From NCBI GenBank assembly GCA_033439765.1, contig JAULSN010000006.1, positions 3,472,001-3,536,000 on the forward strand: a stretch of DNA of 64,000 bases, in the 5' to 3' direction. Positions 1 to 13,100 of this stretch are shown here, piece after piece. A program made the translations under genes and the position numbers. This DNA comes from Lasiosphaeria ovina (taxonomy: Eukaryota > Ascomycota > Sordariomycetes > Sordariales > Lasiosphaeriaceae). Position 1 is the first letter of the stretch; each line of letters starts with the position of its first letter. The notes below the pieces were generated by a model that made no database searches, was not told the DNA's origin, and saw only the letters and a list, made by a program, of their open reading frames with translations.

Positions 1-627
1 TTGCTAGCTGTGCGTGAATGCCGTTGGACTTGTCGAACTTGATACCGATCTCGGTCGAGCTCCAGTTGCAGTAGGAGCAGGTCAATATGTAGGGACCCGA
101 ATGGGGTGCGGCTGAGTTGTCTGGGGCGGCCAGCAGGTTCGGGTCGGGGTGGGATTCGAGACTCGTAGTCGCGAGGGGTCCAATGCACACAGGGCACTGA
201 AAGCAACTGCGCGTGCACCTGATGCGCCAGAGGCGAGTCTGTCAGCGGGCTTGCCATTAGGGGGGGGGGGGGGGGGGGGCAGAAGGTTGAGGCTGACGTA
301 GGGATGGGGAACCGACCTGTTTCCCTCGCTCTTGAGATTGCTGCTGGGCACCTCAAACAGGCAGCATGGGCAGTAGAAGGTCACGATTTCCTCGGCGACA
401 CAGCGGGGGCAGCGGATCTGCTGGCAGTCCTCGCAGTACAGCAGATACTCGAGAGGGTACAGGCTGTAGTTGGAGCGCGGGGCGCGGGGGTCGAATGCGC
501 GATCTTCGTCGTCAGCGTCGGGCTCGGCGCCTGCGCCGGCACCAGAGCTCCCATCCGCGGGCCGGCCCAGCGTCGAAGGCTCTGAGCAAGGACATTGGAA
601 GAATGTGTACGGGGTCAGCGGCGCCAT
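1..627 (-). CDS. DCTN4: Dynactin p62 subunit (dynactin 4), N-terminal part, cut by window edge
   Basis: Subunit of dynactin, the cofactor of cytoplasmic dynein in nuclear and vesicle transport; p62 sits at the pointed end of the Arp1 filament. I read exon 1 at 317..627 and exon 2 from 218 to beyond base 1, with the intron at 219..316 (GT donor, tcag acceptor). The joined protein begins MAPLTPYTFFQCPC and carries paired CxxC motifs (CEDC, CPRC, CPCC, FQCPVC, CSYC) expected of the p62 zinc-binding N-terminus. The ATG at 627 was chosen because the family starts at this MxPxTPYTFFQCPC-like segment; the ORF upstream of it does not look coding. The Neurospora counterpart is ro-2. The intron holds a run of 20 G on the plus strand. 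Family call is strong; the C-terminal part lies outside the window. Confidence 0.88.
260..279. repeat. Homopolymer run of 20 G
   Basis: An uninterrupted G run (C on the coding strand) inside the first intron of the dynactin p62 gene. It could serve as a polypyrimidine tract before the 3' splice site, and its length is prone to sequencing error. Confidence 0.95.
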
Positions 628-2733
628 TCTGGGTACCGCATTCCTGACTATGCAGGAGAGGCCGGAAGAGGTTGCGTAGCAAGCTGCTTTCGACGATGCC
701 TTAAACTGATGATTGCCAGTGATTGGTGCTCCAAGCTCCAAGCTCGCGGAGAGCTTAACGCGTTCAGCGGGTGCCCAAACGCAGCACGACGGCCACTAAC
801 CCTAACCCAGACCCGTCGCAGCCGCAGTCGCATTTTCCGTCTTCAGTTTCCTAACCCGTCGGTCGACCAAACCTGTACGATTCACGAAGGTACGGAGTAC
901 TTCGTACCGTACTCCGCACCGTACAGAAAGCCTTTCTGTAGTCCGGAGTGTTTGAGACAAAATTCAACAAATTCCGGCGTTCCCAACGCCCGGCAAAGAT
1001 GTATAAATCCGACCATGGTCGAAGGCGATGTCGGTTGCGGTGGTTTACTGACCCGGTAATCTTTCCACCCACACCCGAAATTCCAAGTCCGACTTAGAAG
1101 GCCTCCGAGTTCCAGGCAAAGCTTGCTGCAAACTGAGGGCGCATGTGCATCTATACGTACTACCCAAGAACTACAAATACCGACATCATCTGCTTATCTA
1201 ACCGGTAGCGTCTGGGAACTTTTGAACTTTGCATCATGTTAAATTCGGCAGTATTCTGTCTCCAAATCCCGAGGGGGTACGGAGAAGCCCCGTCGGAACG
1301 TCAGTGGCTCAAATATGGAATCTGTTGTCGCCTCAAACAACTGGATCGGCATTGCCTGGCGCGCAGCGCGCGCGTCGCACCGTTCACGTCAAGTTCCATT
1401 CTCGGCCATCTCGACCCAGTGTCCGTTTTCGTCCAATCCGAAGCCTCCAGGTTGACTGTCTGGCGCCATCCATCCCGCGATAGCCTGTACTGTACCTTCG
1501 ATATTTGGCTCCAAGAGGCGCCGCCCATGTGGGCGGAGTCAGACCACCCAGTGGCTGGCCTTGGGGGATTTCGTCAATGCCAAAGCTTGGCCGCTTGTTG
1601 GAGCGCCTTGGAATTGTCTTCAATCGGGACCAAGTGCATCATGCACCGGCGACTACGAGCAGAGGAGAGGTGACAGAGCCCTCCATGTATTCACGGGTAG
1701 GCTGGATGAAGAGTGAGGTTATCGCTGACCTCTGTCGGAAGTTGATGGACTGGAGGAGCTTGGCCGAGCATCAGGAATTGCATGATAGTCTGGTCGGATG
1801 CAGACGATGGTAAACTGGAGAGCTGCAACCTAAACTTTCGGCAACTCCCCAAAGCTCCGGCGCCACGATAAAGTCTCCCCTCAATCTTAGAACGCGGCGG
1901 GCGGCACTGGCACTCTCCCCTGGACCCCCCACATGCTCAACGACTGTCTTTGTCTGAAGATTGTGATGGCATGTCCACTGGGTGCATATTTCAGCTCTGA
2001 TCAGCGATCAGTGATCACCATTGCCATAACTGCAGCGGGCTGAATCGTCTTTGGGATTTGGACAGGCAGGAGGAGCTCTGGCTGCCAGCTCAGCTGCATG
2101 CAGAGCGGAGGTTGAAATGCAGCTCTGGTTGGTGAGGACCATCTGGACCACGCATTGCCGGTCTCTCGATGGGGGTCCTGCTCTGCCCTACCCTACCCTG
2201 CCGCCAGACTTCACGAACAAAGCAAAGCCACAACAGGAATGCGGTGAAGGAGCAGCGAATCCAGGCTAGGCACTAACCCAACTCTGAACCGTGGAACCGC
2301 ACAAGACAAACATCGGGCGCTGATTGTCTACACTAATCCGGAACATGGCGTTTTGGGGCGGCCGCCTTGTGTCAACTTTCTTGAAGAAGATGGGCTCTCC
2401 TCTCATCACACTCCCACCCTTCTCCTAGACGCGACCCCGGGTATGTGTCTCGAAAGTTTCCCACATCGGGTGGCAGATTGGTCTGGTGAGACAGTGAACG
2501 GCCCTAGCCGAGGTTTCCATCCGCCATATCCATTGAATAGCTTCCATGGACGGCGCTACCCAGTCCAGTCTCGGCTCTGAACAAAGACACGGGCCCTAGC
2601 CACTTGCGCAGACCGCTCTCGCCCTCTGAGAATAGCGAGCTCGAATCTTGCACCCATCGAGAAGCCAGCCTTGCTGCACACTGGCAAGTCGCATCACGCT
2701 TCAGTCCGCAACCCCGGGACATTCGACGATCAG
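628..2733. other. Gene-free divergent intergenic region
   Basis: About 2.1 kb between the starts of the p62 and DUF8004 genes, so it should hold both promoters. The only distinct structures I see are an imperfect palindrome built from tacggagtac at 890..924 and a TATA-like tataaatc near 1000. ORFs here have no recognisable protein features. Confidence 0.6.
890..924. repeat. Imperfect palindrome of tacggagta units
   Basis: The motif tacggagtac is followed by its inverted form (gtaccgtactccg), giving a potential hairpin about 35 nt long. The same tacggagta word recurs near 42271-42281. Such words are common in Sordariomycete genomes; function unknown. Confidence 0.6.
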
Positions 2734-5339
2734 ATGGAAAGACGAGCTCAAGGAAAGTCCAGAATCAAGAGGTGGGATGGCGCCTTGAGGGAGTGCACGG
2801 CTTGGGACAGTATAAAACGGGTGGGTTAGGTAAAACTCTCACGGCATCGACAGACCCGCTAACCCGCGACTAGGACCCAGAGCTGTGGTACCAAAATGGC
2901 GACTGCTTTGTGCATCTTTATGGGAAGGGCCAATCGTACCGAGGCCCTGCATTCAAGGTGCCTCTTGATGCCTTGCTTGCGACCAAATGCCACCCCCTCG
3001 TGGCGAGGTTCATGTTCCGAGATGCCTCGACCACACCAGGTGCCAGTGTGGGCCAAGACCCAATTCGCTTCCTGGACCACATGCACCTGAATGGCAGGAT
3101 CGATCTGTATATCCCACCGCCGCCCACGGCGAACAAGTACGAAGCTCTGCGCTATCACCTGGCAATACGCAACTTTTTCGCCTGGGTGTTTCGGAGACCA
3201 GTGGTTGGGGAGTTCCTCGGGACCGCCCTCATTGAACTTTTAGACATAATGGCAGAGCTTCGCTGCCCCGGAGAGAACAACATGGAGGCTCTCGTTAGCT
3301 ATCTTGATGAGGAGGGCTATCTCGACATGCAGAGTCAGCCTGTCCACGCCTTAGCGGCAGTCCATTTCGCCGAGTACTTCCAGTTCAGGGGGCTCTATAT
3401 TGACGCCTTTTCTCACTGCGTGGGCATGTCTGATCGACTTTTTGTTATCCCAGAGTACCAGGTAGGATGACGTACCGAGCTCAATTGTCCGGCGACAGTT
3501 GCGCAAACTAACGCTCAATAGGTCATTACTTCAGTAACAAGGAAACTCATACGACAGGCCAGGATGGAGATGGACATGAAGCTTGGGCACGCCGGTGTTA
3601 TGCTTCGTAACTTCCTCAAGGACGACCTCTCCGAGGCTCACATTGGACTGACCCCCGGAGGGAGGGATCATCTTGAACAGTTTCGGACATTCCTCCTCGC
3701 TTTCTTTTCCAGAAGATTGGGTTATTATCCGCCGTTCTCAATCGACGCACGCAGTCTCATATTTGACCGCGAAACGTATTGCACAATGCGGGACGACTTT
3801 GAGGCGCTTTACGGGTACCTCGTCGACGAGTCTTTTACAGTGTCCAAGAGCATCCCGGTACTTGCTCAGGGCGGCATTTGCGCGCTACAGACTGTCTGTG
3901 GCTTTGATCTGCGCAACAAATACCCGCCACTGCTTCACCCTTTGCCACTAATCCCCGAAATAGCCCCCGCCACGCCTTCACGGCGCATTACCTGGCTCAA
4001 CAAGAGTGATAAGCTCAAGCCAGACCAGCGGCTAGTTTTTCATGCTGCACTGCTCAATGCGACCAACAAACACAAGCACGATCTTCTACAGAACCAGCTT
4101 GTCTCGGCGTATCGCAGCTTTGAAGAAGATTCGATCTTCTCGACATCGAAGTACAGTCGGCCTGAGAAACTCTCGCCGGTGGATGCTCGAAAAATTCGCT
4201 GGATTCTCGTCTATTCCATTTACCAAGTTCTGCGGAGCTGCACTGAGACGCCCCCTGAGTGCCAGGATACTAACGCGATACCCTACAACGTCGCCATCAA
4301 CACCGCAAATCTACCGCCGTGGAGGGAGGGGCGACGGCAGTCTTCTACTGCAAAGAGAGCAAACAGCCTGAAGCAAAACAAGACCCCTTCTCCTACTTCG
4401 CCAGTTCCCATAACACCAACCATGCCCGAACCTATCCGCTCCGCCTCGCCGTCTTATGAGATTGAGCCGGATATCAATTACTTCTCCCTAACACGCCAGA
4501 AAGACACCTCGTCATCGGCCAAAAAGAAACGGATGAGTGCCCCGCCGAGCATTCCTCCACGTGTTCGGAGACTTAACACCACTTTTCGGCGATCCCTGCA
4601 CATATTCACGCTGAATAACGGCAGCACAGGCAATGAACTCCCGTCAGTGACAAACTTTTGCCTGACGTACCACGACAGTCTGACCCGCGGGGATGGGAAA
4701 AATGCAGGCACCACCGACGAGCCATCGGCAAGCCCAGGTACCGCAAAGATAGGGGGTGACGCCCAAGAGGCTGACGATGACCTGGGAGGTTCCGTCGAGA
4801 CCCTCAAGCCTCAGCCCTTAGCCGTCCGCTCGCCCTCGACCTCGTCGACATCTTCTACTGCCAGCGCCGCCAGCAGGCTTTCAGACGCGTCCACGGCTTC
4901 TATGGCGTCTACTGTATCCACCGCACCAAGCACCGCTGTGTGCTCCATTGCCCCGCCTTGGACTACCAGGGAGCCCAGCCGTTCGGCTGAGAAGATAGAT
5001 CAGCTCGCTCCGCCTGACTTATCGCGACCGACGTCGGATCGCTCCTCGGAGACTGCTTCTGGCAGCGGCACGTCGTCCACTGTCGAAGACGGATCGCCGC
5101 CGGCTCTTCCGCGGAGGAACAGCCGGCGCAGGCTGGGCGAGCTGCAACCTGATCCGCTGAACGTCCGCAAAGTTGAGGGAGTATATCCAACTGCTGTCGT
5201 TGTTTCCGTCAGGACCATAAGCCATGCCATCGGCGACAGGCAGAGGGATGGAGGTAGTACGCGGATTTCACGGGCTGATGACGTGTGGTCCCAGTTCGCA
5301 GACGTAGGCGGTTTGAAGGACATGTCAATGACAAGTTGA
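2734..5339 (+). CDS. DUF8004 family protein, three exons, 830 residues
   Basis: Fungal-specific protein of unknown function. Exons: 2734..2820, 2874..3461, 3522..5339; both introns are phase 0 with GT-AG ends and ctaac-type branch sites (gctaac before 2873, ctaacg before 3521). The first exon supplies RWDGALRECTAWDSIKR, which joins DPELWYQNGDCFVHLYG. This RWDG...DPELW...GDCxVHLY arrangement followed by a K-C-H-P-L segment is what I associate with DUF8004 proteins. Residues up to about 480 look folded; the remainder is Ser/Thr/Pro-rich and likely disordered (for example serine runs near 4840-4900). The ATG at 2734 is the first in-frame one giving a short basic N-terminus; the frame stays open further upstream, so a longer start is possible. 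No signal peptide or membrane segment is evident. Confidence 0.82.
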
Positions 5340-6250
5340 ATTCGTGGGGATGTCTTTCAGTGATTGGCCTGGGCGCTGCCGTCTGAGAAACCGATGTGCG
5401 CTCGACGCATCCGCTGTTGTTTGGGAATAGGGGCCATATTCGTCAAAGCCACTTGCCAGCGCCAGTTGTCGCGAAATATCAGGCCCCTGAATCGGCCTTG
5501 ACAAGCACCTGAACAGGCAGACATCTGCAGAGGATACCCTGGTATCTTGTGTCAAGGGGACACAGAGATGCCTCCTCCTTCCCCGACGCGCCTCTGATCC
5601 CGGCCCGTGTCCTTGTCCAAGCTGTACTCAAGATTCTGTGCCATCCACGGTCGGCTGGCCTTTTCATATTTTCCCCCTCGTTTCTGTTGCTGATACCCTG
5701 CGCCGGCTGGTTGACATTTATTCCATGGACTGGGCTTTCTGGGAGGTTTGGTTGCAGAAATATTTTACGGACAGTTTGACACGGCTTTCCCGCCAGCCAC
5801 AACCCGTGAATTGCAGGATGACTCAGGGGGGGCGGCGACCACAGGTCCAAAGTCTTGGGTGTGTTTTGCGAGAGAGAGAAAATGGGCAATTGAGACAACA
5901 AGCGAAGAGCGTCATTGGGATATCTGTTTCGCACCACTCCTAAGAAAATAAAGAAAGAAAGGCTTGGAATCCAAACTAAAACCCACCAGAGATAAAGGCC
6001 TGCCGATGCCGCATCGCGATGCGCGAGACGCGAAGAGAAGAAAAGAAGAAAAAAAACACGACCGCCAACGAAAAATGCAAGTATATACAGGTAATATTAA
6101 GACGTATACACTCGTGAGAAGGGGAACCCGCAAATCCCTGAAAGGGCAGCTTCTCATCCCTTTCCTTTTTCTCTCTCCACCAATCCGCACCCGCCCCGCC
6201 AGCAGGTCCCGGATTCCATCCGTTCGAGCAGAAGACAAACGACTCCGGGG
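5340..6250. other. Convergent 3' region without a gene
   Basis: Lies between the 3' ends of the DUF8004 gene (plus) and the EXPERA-like gene (minus). It includes a purine-rich stretch around 5940-6080 (many aag/aaag words). ORFs in it lack credible protein character. Confidence 0.55.
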
Positions 6251-7166
6251 TTATTCGCTCTTCCCGCGGCGCGCAGGCGGAGCCGAGGCGCTTGCTAGGC
6301 CGGCGACAATCTCGGAGCCCAACCGGTAGGTGAGAATGGCTGGACCGATGAGCCACGGGCCGCTGCAGGTGCAAAGTGATACCTAGTTAGCGAAATGGGG
6401 AATTAGGCAAGAACAGACAAGGCCTGCGGGCGCGCTTACTTGAGAAGGACAAATACAAAGATCACCCGCTGGATCGAGTTGTGGCCGACGTTGGAGTAGC
6501 CCGAGTAGTACTCGTTGAGCCCTGCAAAAAAAAAAAACCAAGGAGAGAAGTCAGCGAAAGCGAGCGCCGCAGCAAAAGCGCCGAGCCGATATCGCGCCGA
6601 CGTTAAGTCATACGGGACGAGGGATGTAGGCGGGAGAACGCACAGTACAGCGCCGTCTTGCTGAAGGTCATGACGGCAGCGCTAAAGCCGATCAGCAATG
6701 CTAGGGCGCCGACGGGGCCGTCGACGGCAGACCTGGCGCCGGCGGTCTTGGCGGGCTTGGCGTTGCGGTACCACAGGCCCAGGTAGACGAGGTACATGGC
6801 CGTCTCGACGACGTTCATGAAGCTCTGGGCGCCCGTGAAGCCGTCGTGGCGCTCAAACGCCGGCCAGCCGTATACGTGGTCAACATCACCATACATTTCG
6901 TACGGCACAAACAGCGGCCAGTGCAGTGACCCGCCCTCCATTGTCAGCGGCCGCAGCAGCACGTAGGTCGTGTCATAGATCACCAGCGGCAGCGTCACGC
7001 CCAACCACACGAGCGTCAGTGTCGACGGCGCGTGCGACCACACACTGGAATTGCTGGCGCGCGAGGCGCGCGTCTTGGGGATCGTCGACGGGGGCGGGGT
7101 GGCCGACTCGGACTTTTGCGCGCGCGGCGTCGCGATGGCCGTCGACGACGAGCGTGTCGAGACCAT
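6251..7166 (-). CDS. Four-helix EXPERA-like membrane protein, 238 residues
   Basis: Exons on the minus strand: 6644..7166, 6440..6521, 6251..6362, joined at GTGCGT...GCAG and GTAAGC...GCAG introns. The protein starts with a basic Ser/Thr-rich tail (about residues 1-45), then four hydrophobic segments, starting near LTLVWLGVTLPLVIYDTTYV. Between the first and second lies a conserved-looking loop (HWPLFVPYEMYGDVDHVYGW), then FMNVVETAMYLVYL. Exon 2 gives WLNEYYSGYSNVGHNS and exon 3 GPWLIGPAILTYRLGSEIV. The helix number, the loop with D-x-x-Y and the late N-G-P-W resemble emopamil-binding/EXPERA-type proteins, which act in sterol isomerisation or as ER chaperones, but catalytic function here is not shown. 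The gene model is strong; the family label is tentative. Confidence 0.78.
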
Positions 7167-8928
7167 GTTTTTTTTAGGTGGGGGGTTTCGGGAGTAAGGG
7201 AGCGGAGGCTACTAGTGGCGTCGGATGCTCGCTTCGTTTTCTGTCTGCGTTGTTCTAGGGGGGTGGTTCGCTTTGCTGCCGGATTGAATCGCGTCGTGGA
7301 GTTTCGCGCCAATGGCTATTTTGTTGTTTTGTTGTGTTGTTGACAAGATTGCGAGGAGAGGGGAAGGGAGGGGAACGAGACGGCAGACAGGGCACGTATT
7401 GGGGGGGATTAAGAATACCGCCCCTCCTTCCGTATTGTATGTACAGATACAGACGTATAATAAATACATAGACCCTTGCTGTATCCGTATTCGTTTCGTA
7501 ATTGGGGTTCTCGCTACAGGAATCCGGGGTAGGCACGGGCGACCAAGCCACCATTCGACCACGCGTCGATTCATTCAAACTACTCAAGAGCAGAGACACA
7601 CTACGTAGTTCGGCGGCGAGAGCCTCGTTGGCTCAATTGTAAATAAAATACATGTGAATAAAATATATGCAAATCCGAGGTGGCCACAGCCTTTCTCGCC
7701 TAGATGCGGGAGGGTACACAGCTCATACACGCCGCTGACTCCTTTTCACGGTTCAGGAATTGTCCCTCAAAAACGTAAAAGAGGGCTAGGTGTATCTATC
7801 AGTAGGCATAACATCCCCAAGGTTTCAAGTTGAGGTCGATATCATTGCAATATCCAGAGAAAAAACAACAGGTATCGTATCTCGTCAAGAGGCTGGGTTT
7901 ACCGCAGCGATTGGGGGGAGGGTTTGACTGACACGAGTCTTCAAACAAGGGCTTTCGTAGATCCAACGCACCCCAGATACCGGGAAACGGCGACAGGCCC
8001 CACTTGGGGTAGATCCACTTGTCAAGTATGTAATTACGTACACATCGGCAGTCGTCATTTGCCATGTTCGGCATTCGGCAACGTCGGCCGACTCGGCCGG
8101 GAAGAAGAGCCAACAATACGGAGCACCCCATCGAGCCAGTGATGCGTATAGAATTTTAGGGCCAAAGGGTAGGCAGGCAAAAACTTATACGCGCAATCGA
8201 TCTCGTATTCGGGTTCGGATTAAACTGGCAGTGCAAGGCTGCAGTAAGCGAGGTCGAAGATGTCAACGCTAAGCAAAAAAGAAAGAATGAAAGAAAAATG
8301 GCGAGGACGGGGCGGTAGACGGGGCGGTAGACGGGAGACGGCTGATCGCTTTTGTGGGCCGGGTCGTTTAATCGTGTCGAAGAGACTCGGGAAGACCGAA
8401 GTAGCTGAAGTCCGAAGGACGGATCCCCCGGGCAATGCTCCTTAAACTGCGGCTGCATATAGTCATGGGATACGCGTTCAGGAGACGACAGTTGCATTTT
8501 TGTACAAGATGAGTAGCCAGCCAGTCTGTTAGCCAGCTCGGACGTGTTAGTGGTAAACTGCTGTCTCAAGACTTTCACTCGGTTCCATAATTAGCTCTTG
8601 CCGAACCAGGCAAAGTGTGCTGAGTCGAGGTGCCACTCGGATATGAGTCGGTTTTTGGACTGAAGTTACAAGTTGCAAGCAGTGGAAGAGCCCTGGCTGG
8701 GGTGGGACGAATGGCGAGTATTGATATTCGACTCTGGCAATCACAAAATCAAGGGCTTTTTAGGGTCACCAAGATTGGCTATATGGCAGCCGAGTATCTC
8801 GAGGGGCCAGCGCTCTTAGTACTTGAAGGCCTTTAGCGCCTCCTGGTTAACTATAGCCTTTACGACGTCAAGTAACCTACCGACGAGGGCCTCGTCGTCG
8901 GTAGCGACGAGCGTACGCGCATTGATTA
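7167..8928. other. Gene-free region upstream of the EXPERA-like gene
   Basis: No ORF with recognisable features. A short direct duplication of a cggggcggtaga unit occurs around 8305-8335. The segment just beyond 7166 is presumably the promoter of the minus-strand gene. Confidence 0.5.
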
Positions 8929-9285
8929 TTATAGAGGCTCGGCACGGAGGCCGCGGAGATTCCGCCAGCTGAGCACGGCGTCCTTGGTGACAAAGTAGAG
9001 CATGGCGAGCGCGACGGTGCCGCCAATAGCCATGAGAACGATGGCATGGATGGGTAGGGGCAGCATGTTACAGACGTTGGCGGTAAAGTCTCTAGCGTTT
9101 GCGGTCTCGATGTAGCCGACGGCCGCTAGCAAGCTGTTGCGGAGCTTAATATGGCTCTCGGGGCGCCAGCGGCCTTGCCGTCGAACGAAGCAGTGGACAG
9201 GGCCTTCGGAAATCGGGAGGCCAAGGCCCTGGTCGATGCCCGGTCCGACACCAGCCCACGGCGGAGAATGAGAACAGAGAAGCAT
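8929..9285 (-). pseudogene. Membrane-protein C-terminal relic
   Basis: A 118-codon minus-strand frame whose second half looks like genuine protein: a soluble stretch (IKLRNSLLAAVGYIETANA), a membrane helix (LPIHAIVLMAIGGTVALAML) and a basic tail (SWRNLRGLR). No upstream exon with a proper start or matching splice sites was found, and flanking frames are broken. I read it as the surviving last exon of a lost fungal membrane-protein gene; it could also be an unfinished gene model. The parent family is not recognised. Confidence 0.35.
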
Positions 9286-10125
9286 CGCACACGACGGGCA
9301 GTATCCGGTCCGACGGCGAGTCGAGCTTGAAAGCCCAGGATTACTGCGTCTACTACATCTCCATCTCTCTCCGCAGGGGGGCCAATATCTGAGGCGGCGG
9401 GGCTCTAGGTTGAGAATGATGGCCGAGAAAAGTTAGATTCCAGGGCAAGGACGAAGAGGGATGGGAAAGAGCGAGCCGGGACATTGTCGGCTTCACAATA
9501 GCTAACTTCTGTATCCAGCCCACGCCACTTTACCTTTACCACTAGTACCTATCCTAGGTAATACAAGGTTTGCAACTCCAGAGCTGGCCGAGGCGTCTTT
9601 TGCTCGACTGCCATCCTGTCGCAGCATTTAGTGAGGTATTCGACAGGGTATGGAAGCCACCTCATGTCACTTACTACCGTACCTTGGTATTCCTTTGGCG
9701 TTGGTGCCTCGAAGCTGCCAACAAACGCCAGCCCGAGTTTTGACGTCACCACACGGACAATGGGGTGGAGTTGGATTCGAGTTTTGATGCCGTAAAATTC
9801 CAGTCGACTCTCTCCATTATTCCTCTTTATTTTACCGCCCTTCTTCAGGGTTGCACCAAGCTTCCCTACGAGGAGGCATAGTTAATGTATCCTCTTCTGG
9901 ATTCAACCCGTAATGCCCGGGCTTTTATGGACGAGGATGGCTCTTGGAACAATCCGAATCGGGACTTTGCCCTTCCATTCTCCCGAATTCCTCGGAATTG
10001 GTGACTGTTGGTGCTTGCATTTTTTGTCGTCATATTGCATCCTTTTCCTTCTCTACCTTGATTATTCGAGTTCGTCCATATTGGTGCGTCCAGACTTGTT
10101 CACCAAGGCCATATGTACCAGGCCA
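9286..10125. other. Upstream region of the Ca2+-ATPase, no gene
   Basis: Open frames are present (for example an in-frame stretch before 10126), but without a convincing start or conserved-looking sequence. Probably promoter and 5' UTR of the ATPase. Confidence 0.45.
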
Positions 10126-13100
10126 ATGGCTGAATCACGGCGCAATGCTATTGGTGGTTCGGCCTCTTCGATGACCGTCGTGCAAGACAACCTGCAGCGC
10201 CAGCCAGGCAATGGGGGCCACGAGTGGTGCGCGTCTCAACGATCCTCCCCTGCCATTCCTCCTGCGCCTGTCATTACCGTGATCCCTGTGGTAAGCGGCC
10301 CCACTATATCCCCACCTTTTCTCCCGACCCCGCCAAAGCAGGGGGGATGGAATGCCGCGACAGGCCTGTCCCTGCAGCAATCCGATGCGACCTGAAGCTG
10401 GAGCTGTTCGTGCCAAGACCTGTTGGTTAACCTCCCAGGTCACCTTTTCCTGGCGCTTCAGCACCAGACCGACAACCGCCTGCTGAGACTGCACTCTTGC
10501 CCCGGCCCACCAGCGATTGATGAAACCCCGAGCCCGACGACTTCGTTCATTGCGACGTGTCTGCAGCCAGCGCCGGACGCTGCTGACACGTCGGCGCGCC
10601 GGCTCTTCCTCCAGATTCCTGGCAACCCGCCTTCGCGCGCCGCCTTCGACTCCTCGTCGACCTGCGCCAGCACCTGCAGCAGCACCACCGACCTCTCCAT
10701 GCGATCTGCCTCACCCCATGGTACCGACTTGTCAACGGCTGCCACCTCCTTGTCCGGCGCAGAGTCACCAATGACTTTACATACAGGCTCGCCGAGGCAG
10801 AATGGAGCAGCCCATCTCCCGGTCGACTCGCCCCGCCGCGTCCCGCTTCCTCTCGCCCTCGACGTCGACGCCGCTTTTGCCTTTCCGGCGCACGCGCTTG
10901 CCGACATGATCGCCGCCAGGAGTCTGGCCGAACTCCAGGCACTGGGTGGGATGCAGGGCATTACACGGGGCCTGCGGACGGATGCGAAGGCCGGCTTGAG
11001 CCTCGACGAGACTTGGACCGGGGGTGGAACACACGGGGGGGAGCGCCAGGAGGACCTGTTGGGCGGCTCCTCATTGCTGGCGAAAAGACGGGCCGTCTTC
11101 GGGACGAACCGTTTGCCAGACAAGCCGATCAAGGGCATCTTCCAGCTCATGCTGCTTGCTCTGAACGACAAGGTCTTGATACTCCTCTCGGCTGTCGCAA
11201 CCATCTCGCTCGGCCTCGGCCTCTACCAGGCCTTCTGGGTGTTCCACGGCCCCGGCCAGCCTCGCGTGGAATGGGTTGACGGCGTCACTATTATGACTGC
11301 CGTTGTCATTGTTGTTGTCGCTGGCGCATTGAACGACTACCAGAAGGAACAGCAATTTGCGCGGCTGGCCAAAAAGGCAAGTTTTGCGCTCTGTTCTTGC
11401 CTTATGATCCTGTCGAAGAATGGTCGGATAGCTTACAATGCATGTAGAAAGACGACCGAACGGTCAAGGCCATCCGCTCGGGAAAATCTATTGAGCTTTC
11501 TGTCCATGACATTCTGGCAGGGGACATTGTCCACCTCGAGCCCGGAGATCTCGTCCCCGCCGACGGCCTTCTCGTATCTAGCTACAACATCCGATGCGAC
11601 GAGTCGTCCGTAACGGGAGAAACCGACCAGATAGCCAAAGTTGGCGGCCACGAGGCTCTGGAAAGACTACATACCGGCCGAGGCTTGCGAGATGCTGACC
11701 CATTCATCATCTCGGGGGGCAAGGTCTTGGAGGGGCTCGGCACCTATATCGTCACTGGCGTGGGCGTGAACAGTGTTTATGGGCGACTCAGGATGGGACT
11801 GGAAGAACCATCGGAGGCCACGCCACTGCAGCAAAAGCTCAGCGATGTTGCCGATAGGATTGCCGTGGCCGGAGTTGCAGCGGCCGTCCTGCTTTTCATT
11901 GCCCTGGCTGCCAAATTCTTCATCCAGTTGCCCAGCAGATCCGACTCGGACTTTGAGAATGCTCAAAGCTTGCTTAGAATTTTCATCGTGTCCATCACAG
12001 TCGTTGTTATTGCCGTCCCTGAAGGATTGCCGCTCGCTGTTACTCTGGCGCTCGCAATTGCCGTGACAAGAATGCTCAAGGACAATAATCTAGTGAGGGT
12101 CCTGTCTGCATGCGAGACAATGGGAAATGCCACAACCGTTTGCTCCGACAAGACAGGAACCCTCACCATGAATGAGATGAAAGTTACAGCTGGCATGGTT
12201 GGAGCCGACGGCCAGTTTGCGAATCACCGCACCCGATTCTCGAATTTCGCCTTAGCAATCAGGGCACCGGCACTTGGACCCGGTTCTGCAGTCGCTGATG
12301 CCGACTCCACAGCTTCCGATTCGAGTACTGAGCAAGGCAGCAGCTCTGCATCCACCTCCACCGGCCTGTTCGTCGCCTCAATTGCTGCAGAAGTTCGGGC
12401 GCAGCTGGTTCAATCAATTGCGATCAACTCGACAGCGTTTCAGGGCGAATGCGACGGCAGGCCAACCTATATCGGCTCAAAGACGGAGGCTGCACTTCTG
12501 ACCTTTGCCGCTGAACGGCTTGGCATGGGCTCACTTCAAGAAGTGCGAGCCAACGCCGAGGTTGTGGAAATCTTTCCTTTCGACTCGGGCCGGAAGTGCA
12601 TGGCCACGGTGACACGGCTCGGCGGCAACGCGTACCGAATGTACGTAAAGGGTGCGCCCGAGATTGTGCTTGACCAGTGTGACCGTATCATCGCCGATTC
12701 CGCACGCTCTATGGAAGCGATCCAATTGACCCACGAGCGTTGCGAGAAAGTGGCCGAAATCGTAGATAGATTTGCGTCTGAATCGCTCCGCACCCTCGGT
12801 CTCGCCTTTCGGGATTTCCCCTCCTGGCCACCACCAGTCACCCAGCCTGACATGGGTACTGGCCGTGTGTCGTTATTTGATAGCGTGTTTCAGGGCCTCA
12901 CCTTCTTCGCGGTCATGGGCATCCAGGACCCGCTGAGAGCGGGCGTCGAAGAGGCCGTGGCGCTTTGCCAGCACGCGGGAGTGTTTGTGAGAATGGTTAC
13001 TGGCGACAACGTCAAAACGGCAACCGCGATCGCAGCTGCAAGTGGGATTCTGACCAAAGATGGCGTCGTCATGGAAGGTCCCGAGTTCAGGAGAATGTCG

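Noticed and set aside
10423..10461. ATPase start upstream of the second exon frame
   Set aside because: The frame there opens at a TTG, while a GTAAGC donor at 10291 and a cag acceptor at 10461 join it to an upstream ATG exon in phase.
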